34,122 nt of DNA from a bacterium. GTDB lineage: Bacteria; SZUA-79; Acidulodesulfobacterales; Acidulodesulfobacteraceae. The notes under the pieces were generated by a model. The model was not told where the DNA came from. It searched no databases and saw only the letters and a list, made by a program, of their open reading frames with translations. This document shows, in pieces, positions 31,642 to 34,122 of the stretch. Made by a program: the position numbers and the translations under genes. The stretch is from NCBI GenBank assembly GCA_021795355.1, contig JAJYPL010000015.1:1-34122 (forward strand). Direction: 5' to 3'. The number at the start of each line of letters is the position of its first letter. The stretch's first letter is position 1.

Positions 31642-32892
31642 ATGATTAAAAGAACGTTATCGGATAAAATAATTAATCTGTCAAAAAAATTCCCGGCGGT
31701 TACAGTTACAGGCCCCCGTCAATCCGGAAAAACTACTCTCGTAAAAAATATTTTTAAAGATTATGCATATGTAAGCTTGGAAGATCCGGATGAAAGAGAA
31801 TTTGCGGTTTTCGACCCTAAAGGTTTTTTAAAAAGATTTTCTTCCGGCGTCATACTGGACGAAATTCAAAGGGTTCCCCTTTTATTATCGTATATCCAAG
31901 GAATTATAGATAAAGAATACGCACCCGGAAGATTTATTATTACTGGTTCTAATCAGTTTTACCTGATGAAAAATATAACCCAGACGCTGGCAGGAAGAAC
32001 CGCCATCGTTAACCTGCTTCCGTTCAGCATTACTGAACTATTGGAAAAACCGGCTATAAATATTTTTGATTTAACCGATATAGACAATATAGCAGGCATA
32101 AGCTGTATTGAAAACATTTACGGCAAATCAGGTAAAGATAATTTAGGCAAACCGCCGTTAAAATTAGAAGAGTATCTTTTTAAAGGCTTTTATCCTCCGA
32201 TATACGACAAGCAGTTAGAACCTAAAGATTGGCTGTCCGCTTATTACATAACTTATGTAGAAAGAGACGTAAGAGAAATAACGAATATTGCAGATATTGA
32301 AACATTTTATAGATTCATTCAATTATGTGCGGGAAGATGCGGACAGATACTCAATCTTTCATCGCTCGCATCGGATGCAGGAATTTCCCATACCACCGCA
32401 AAAAATTGGATTTCGGTGCTTCAAGCAAGTTTTATATTACATATTATGCCTCCTCATTTTTCAAATTTTTCCAAAAGAATAATTAAAAGCCCTAAATTAT
32501 ACTTTTTGGATACCGGACTGCTGTGCTACCTGCTGAGAATCAGAAATGCCGAAGACGTTTTGTTTAATTCGATGAGAGGGCAGATATTCGAAAATTTCGT
32601 TTTTTTAGAATTTTATAAATTCTTTGCCAATATAGGCGAAATACCGCCTTTATATTTTTGGCGTGACAAAACCGGTCACGAGATAGATTTTATAATAGAC
32701 ACCGGTAAGAAGCTTATTCCCGTTGAGGCAAAATCCGGAGAAACGATAGTAAATTCTTTTTTTGACGGACTTGACTATTTTAAAAGCTTAGATAAAAACG
32801 CGAGCATCTCTAAAACAGGCATACTCATAAACGGCGGAGATGCATTTTATATGAGAAACGGAAATTTAGCCCTGCCTTGGTATTGTATATAA
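31642..32892 (+). CDS. AAA ATPase with DUF4143 (PD-(D/E)xK-like C-terminus)
   Basis: A 416-aa P-loop ATPase. Walker A GPRQSGKTT (24-32), Walker B VILDEIQ (70-76), sensor region IITGSNQFYLMKN. Then a helix-turn-helix-like part (LSSLASDAGISHTTAKNWISVL) and the DUF4143 domain. Near the end GHEIDFII and VEAKSG give Glu347, Asp349, Glu362 and Lys364, spaced like a PD-(D/E)xK nuclease core. The family is widespread, multi-copy and of unknown function. It is one of few plus-strand genes and lies between two near-identical direct repeats; the second repeat begins 8 bp after its stop. Start ATG 31642, no RBS. I infer that it moves or amplifies as a unit. Confidence 0.9.
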   Translation: MIKRTLSDKIINLSKKFPAVTVTGPRQSGKTTLVKNIFKDYAYVSLEDPDEREFAVFDPKGFLKRFSSGVILDEIQRVPLLLSYIQGIIDKEYAPGRFIITGSNQFYLMKNITQTLAGRTAIVNLLPFSITELLEKPAINIFDLTDIDNIAGISCIENIYGKSGKDNLGKPPLKLEEYLFKGFYPPIYDKQLEPKDWLSAYYITYVERDVREITNIADIETFYRFIQLCAGRCGQILNLSSLASDAGISHTTAKNWISVLQASFILHIMPPHFSNFSKRIIKSPKLYFLDTGLLCYLLRIRNAEDVLFNSMRGQIFENFVFLEFYKFFANIGEIPPLYFWRDKTGHEIDFIIDTGKKLIPVEAKSGETIVNSFFDGLDYFKSLDKNASISKTGILINGGDAFYMRNGNLALPWYCI

Positions 32893-32899
32893 TTAGAGA

Positions 32900-33075
32900 T
32901 AAAAAAATACCGCCGTAGCAGTCACTGGTTTTTAACGTCCAATGTGCTTAAAGTTAAGCATTAAACTGACTGACGGCGGCATGCTGCATAAAAACATATA
33001 TTCTAAAATTTCTTTGCCTTAAATTTATTTTCTTTCTTTAATTTAATTATAACGCATATTTTTGAAATTTCAAGT
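32900..33075 (+). repeat. direct repeat with compound hairpin, copy 2
   Basis: A 176-bp copy of 31191-31376. Its 70-nt hairpin (32910-32979) differs from copy 1 at only two bases, both in unpaired positions. The AT-rich part has one 10-bp deletion. It starts 8 bp after the ATPase stop and ends inside a small minus-strand ORF. Confidence 0.85.
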
Positions 33076-33297
33076 CATCCGTAATTTTTTTTTATACCAT
33101 TTAATACAAATAAGTAAAACTTGTCGTTTTCCGCTTTTTTTAATAAAAGGAAACGTAAACTTGGCATAACCGGCTCTTGCTCTTAAGAAATCAGCAAGTA
33201 TTTGATTATTGACTATTTGCCCAACAACCGAAAATTCTAATGCCGGCATAATGGAATCCTTGACAGCACGTAAACTGTTTTCTTGCAATTTTATCAT
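33070..33297 (-). CDS. hypothetical 75-aa protein running into the repeat
   Basis: Not recognised. It has a strong RBS (AAGGAG before ATG 33297) and a normal-looking sequence (MIKLQENSLRAVKDSIM, then FLRARAGYAKFTFPFIKKSGK), becoming very basic at the end. The last codons and the stop fall in the end of the direct repeat (33070-33075). The C-terminus may therefore have been replaced when the repeat arrived, making this a truncated gene. No function is assigned. Confidence 0.5.
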   Translation of the reverse strand: MIKLQENSLRAVKDSIMPALEFSVVGQIVNNQILADFLRARAGYAKFTFPFIKKSGKRQVLLICIKWYKKKLRMT

Positions 33298-33363
33298 ATT
33301 TTATACTCCTTAAATTTTTTAATTATATCAAAACCCACTCCGGCAGACATAAAGCCTTTGGCT

Positions 33364-33903
33364 TTATAAACGCCTGCCTCCGTATATCGCTTCCAACTTT
33401 ATCCCGTTAAGCACGTAAACAAATGCAGTCCCGACGTAAGCGCCGGTCTTTGCTATTATCCTGTATCCGTAATAATTAGCCGTTGCTTTGCCGTATTGTC
33501 TTGCTTCTTGGATAATATTATTTATAACGGGTTTCATTCCTATTGGTAAGTTATCCCACCCTGCCATATTGGTATTTTTAACCTCTACTATATTGCCGGA
33601 ACAAATCTTATAATTTTCTATAGCCCAGTACGCCGGTTTAGGAAAGCCATGCGTCCTGCGGATTATGCTTATCAGCTTGCAGCCGGACATAGTCGTCGTT
33701 ATCGGCAAAGCGTTATAAGTATATGCTCCACTGATATATGTATAAGGACTGCCGGAATTATACACCCTCATCGCGAGCTTATTGAAATTAGGGTCGGACT
33801 GGTTGTAAGGCGGATTTAAGACGGAAAAAGCGGAAACAGGGCTTGCAGAAAGTACGATAAGCGAAATTATGAATATTTTAAATAATTTTTTATTAATAAT
33901 CAT
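33364..33903 (-). CDS. secreted hypothetical protein
   Basis: 179 aa with a Sec signal peptide (KKLFKIFIISLIVLSASPVSA, cleavage after ~26) and no further TM helix. The mature part is Tyr/Asn/Ile-rich with two Cys (SGCKLISI and IENYKICSGN) that could form a periplasmic disulfide. It ends KLEAIYGGRRL. No family is recognised. ATG 33903 has only a weak AAGATAAG upstream. It stands alone between the small ORF and tRNA-Gly. Confidence 0.65.
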   Translation of the reverse strand: MIINKKLFKIFIISLIVLSASPVSAFSVLNPPYNQSDPNFNKLAMRVYNSGSPYTYISGAYTYNALPITTTMSGCKLISIIRRTHGFPKPAYWAIENYKICSGNIVEVKNTNMAGWDNLPIGMKPVINNIIQEARQYGKATANYYGYRIIAKTGAYVGTAFVYVLNGIKLEAIYGGRRL

Positions 33904-33970
33904 TACTTATCTTAGTCTTGAAGTTAGTCCATCTATACTTCTTAAAACTTCTTAAAATTGCGGTTTTGAA

Positions 33971-34046
33971 TGGAGCGGGCAACGAGGTTCGAACTCGCGA
34001 CACCAAGCTTGGGAAGCTTGTACTCTACCAACTGAGCTATGCCCGC
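33971..34046 (-). tRNA. tRNA-Gly (anticodon CCC)
   Basis: A 76-nt cloverleaf on the minus strand. Acceptor GCGGGCA / TGCCCGC; D-arm GCTCAGTTGGTAGAGT; anticodon stem CAAGC / GCTTG with loop TTCCCAA, giving CCC (reads GGG, Gly). T-arm GCGAG / CTCGT around TTCGAAC; 3' CCA encoded. The remaining 76 bases to the window end show no feature. Confidence 0.95.
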
Positions 34047-34122
34047 TTTTTATGTATTTGCGTATTATTTATTTATATCATAAAAACAAAAAATTGTAAA
34101 ACTCGACGCAATAACGGAATGA

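Noticed and set aside
31191-33075. CRISPR array
   Set aside because: Only two repeats of ~180 bp, 1.7 kb apart with a gene between; no short regularly spaced repeats and no cas genes in the window.

Overview
The window is a low-GC (strongly AT-rich between genes), gene-dense bacterial chromosome segment. The cell is Gram-negative: there is a TonB-type energy transducer, a SPOR-domain protein, a lipobox lipoprotein and AhpC/Tpx peroxidases. An archaeal/anaerobe-type NifS with IscU, a short ThiC-family enzyme and a pyruvoyl arginine decarboxylase suggest an anaerobic or microaerophilic lineage. My best guess is a low-GC deltaproteobacterial (Desulfobacterota-like) organism, possibly close to uncultured acidophilic sulfur-cycle groups. 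That placement is inference from gene content only. TTG and GTG starts with good Shine-Dalgarno sequences are frequent.

Layout. (1) 1-3150: accessory region. It holds a decayed prepilin start with strong RBS, a 20-bp-spaced pair of perfect palindromes, a coiled-coil tail-anchored protein, a Pro/Gly-repeat lipoprotein with terminator, a phage-type dNMP kinase, a 19-bp inverted repeat and an orphan 90-aa gene. (2) 3160-7100: sugar-nucleotide genes manC and ugd, separated by a REPIN-like inverted repeat, then a TonB-family protein. (3) 7231-11800: purC, a 2-Cys peroxiredoxin behind a large palindrome, a Cys-motif protein coupled to a SPOR protein, RNase G, and an FtsB/DivIC protein. (4) 11763-20150 (minus strand): a long run reading sensor phosphodiesterase, cobU, cobT, cobS, cbiA, ThiC-family enzyme, ftsB. 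The ThiC relative directly behind lower-ligand and nucleotide-loop genes may make 5-hydroxybenzimidazole (BzaF) rather than, or as well as, the thiamin pyrimidine. (5) 20240-21430: an IS21-like end remnant, tRNA-Val and a PIN toxin-antitoxin pair. (6) 21588-24210: an Fe-S/sulfur operon iscU-tusA-iscS-tpx, preceded by a perfect match to the type 1 IscR operator overlapping a promoter. Its cysteine desulfurase has Arg where the PLP lysine should be. (7) 24219-27956: three glycosyltransferases and a lysylphosphatidylglycerol-synthase-like membrane protein, which look like an envelope glycolipid or polysaccharide set. (8) 28109-31042: a polyamine route reading HIT protein, speE, speB, pdaD (arginine to agmatine to putrescine to spermidine). 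(9) 31043-34122: a DUF4143 AAA ATPase between two near-identical ~180-bp direct repeats that each carry a 70-nt compound hairpin, then a small ORF running into the second repeat, a secreted hypothetical protein and tRNA-Gly.

A recurrent feature is low-complexity Gly/Asn/Asp/Ser insertions in otherwise standard enzymes (ManC, CbiA, CobU, two glycosyltransferases, HIT).
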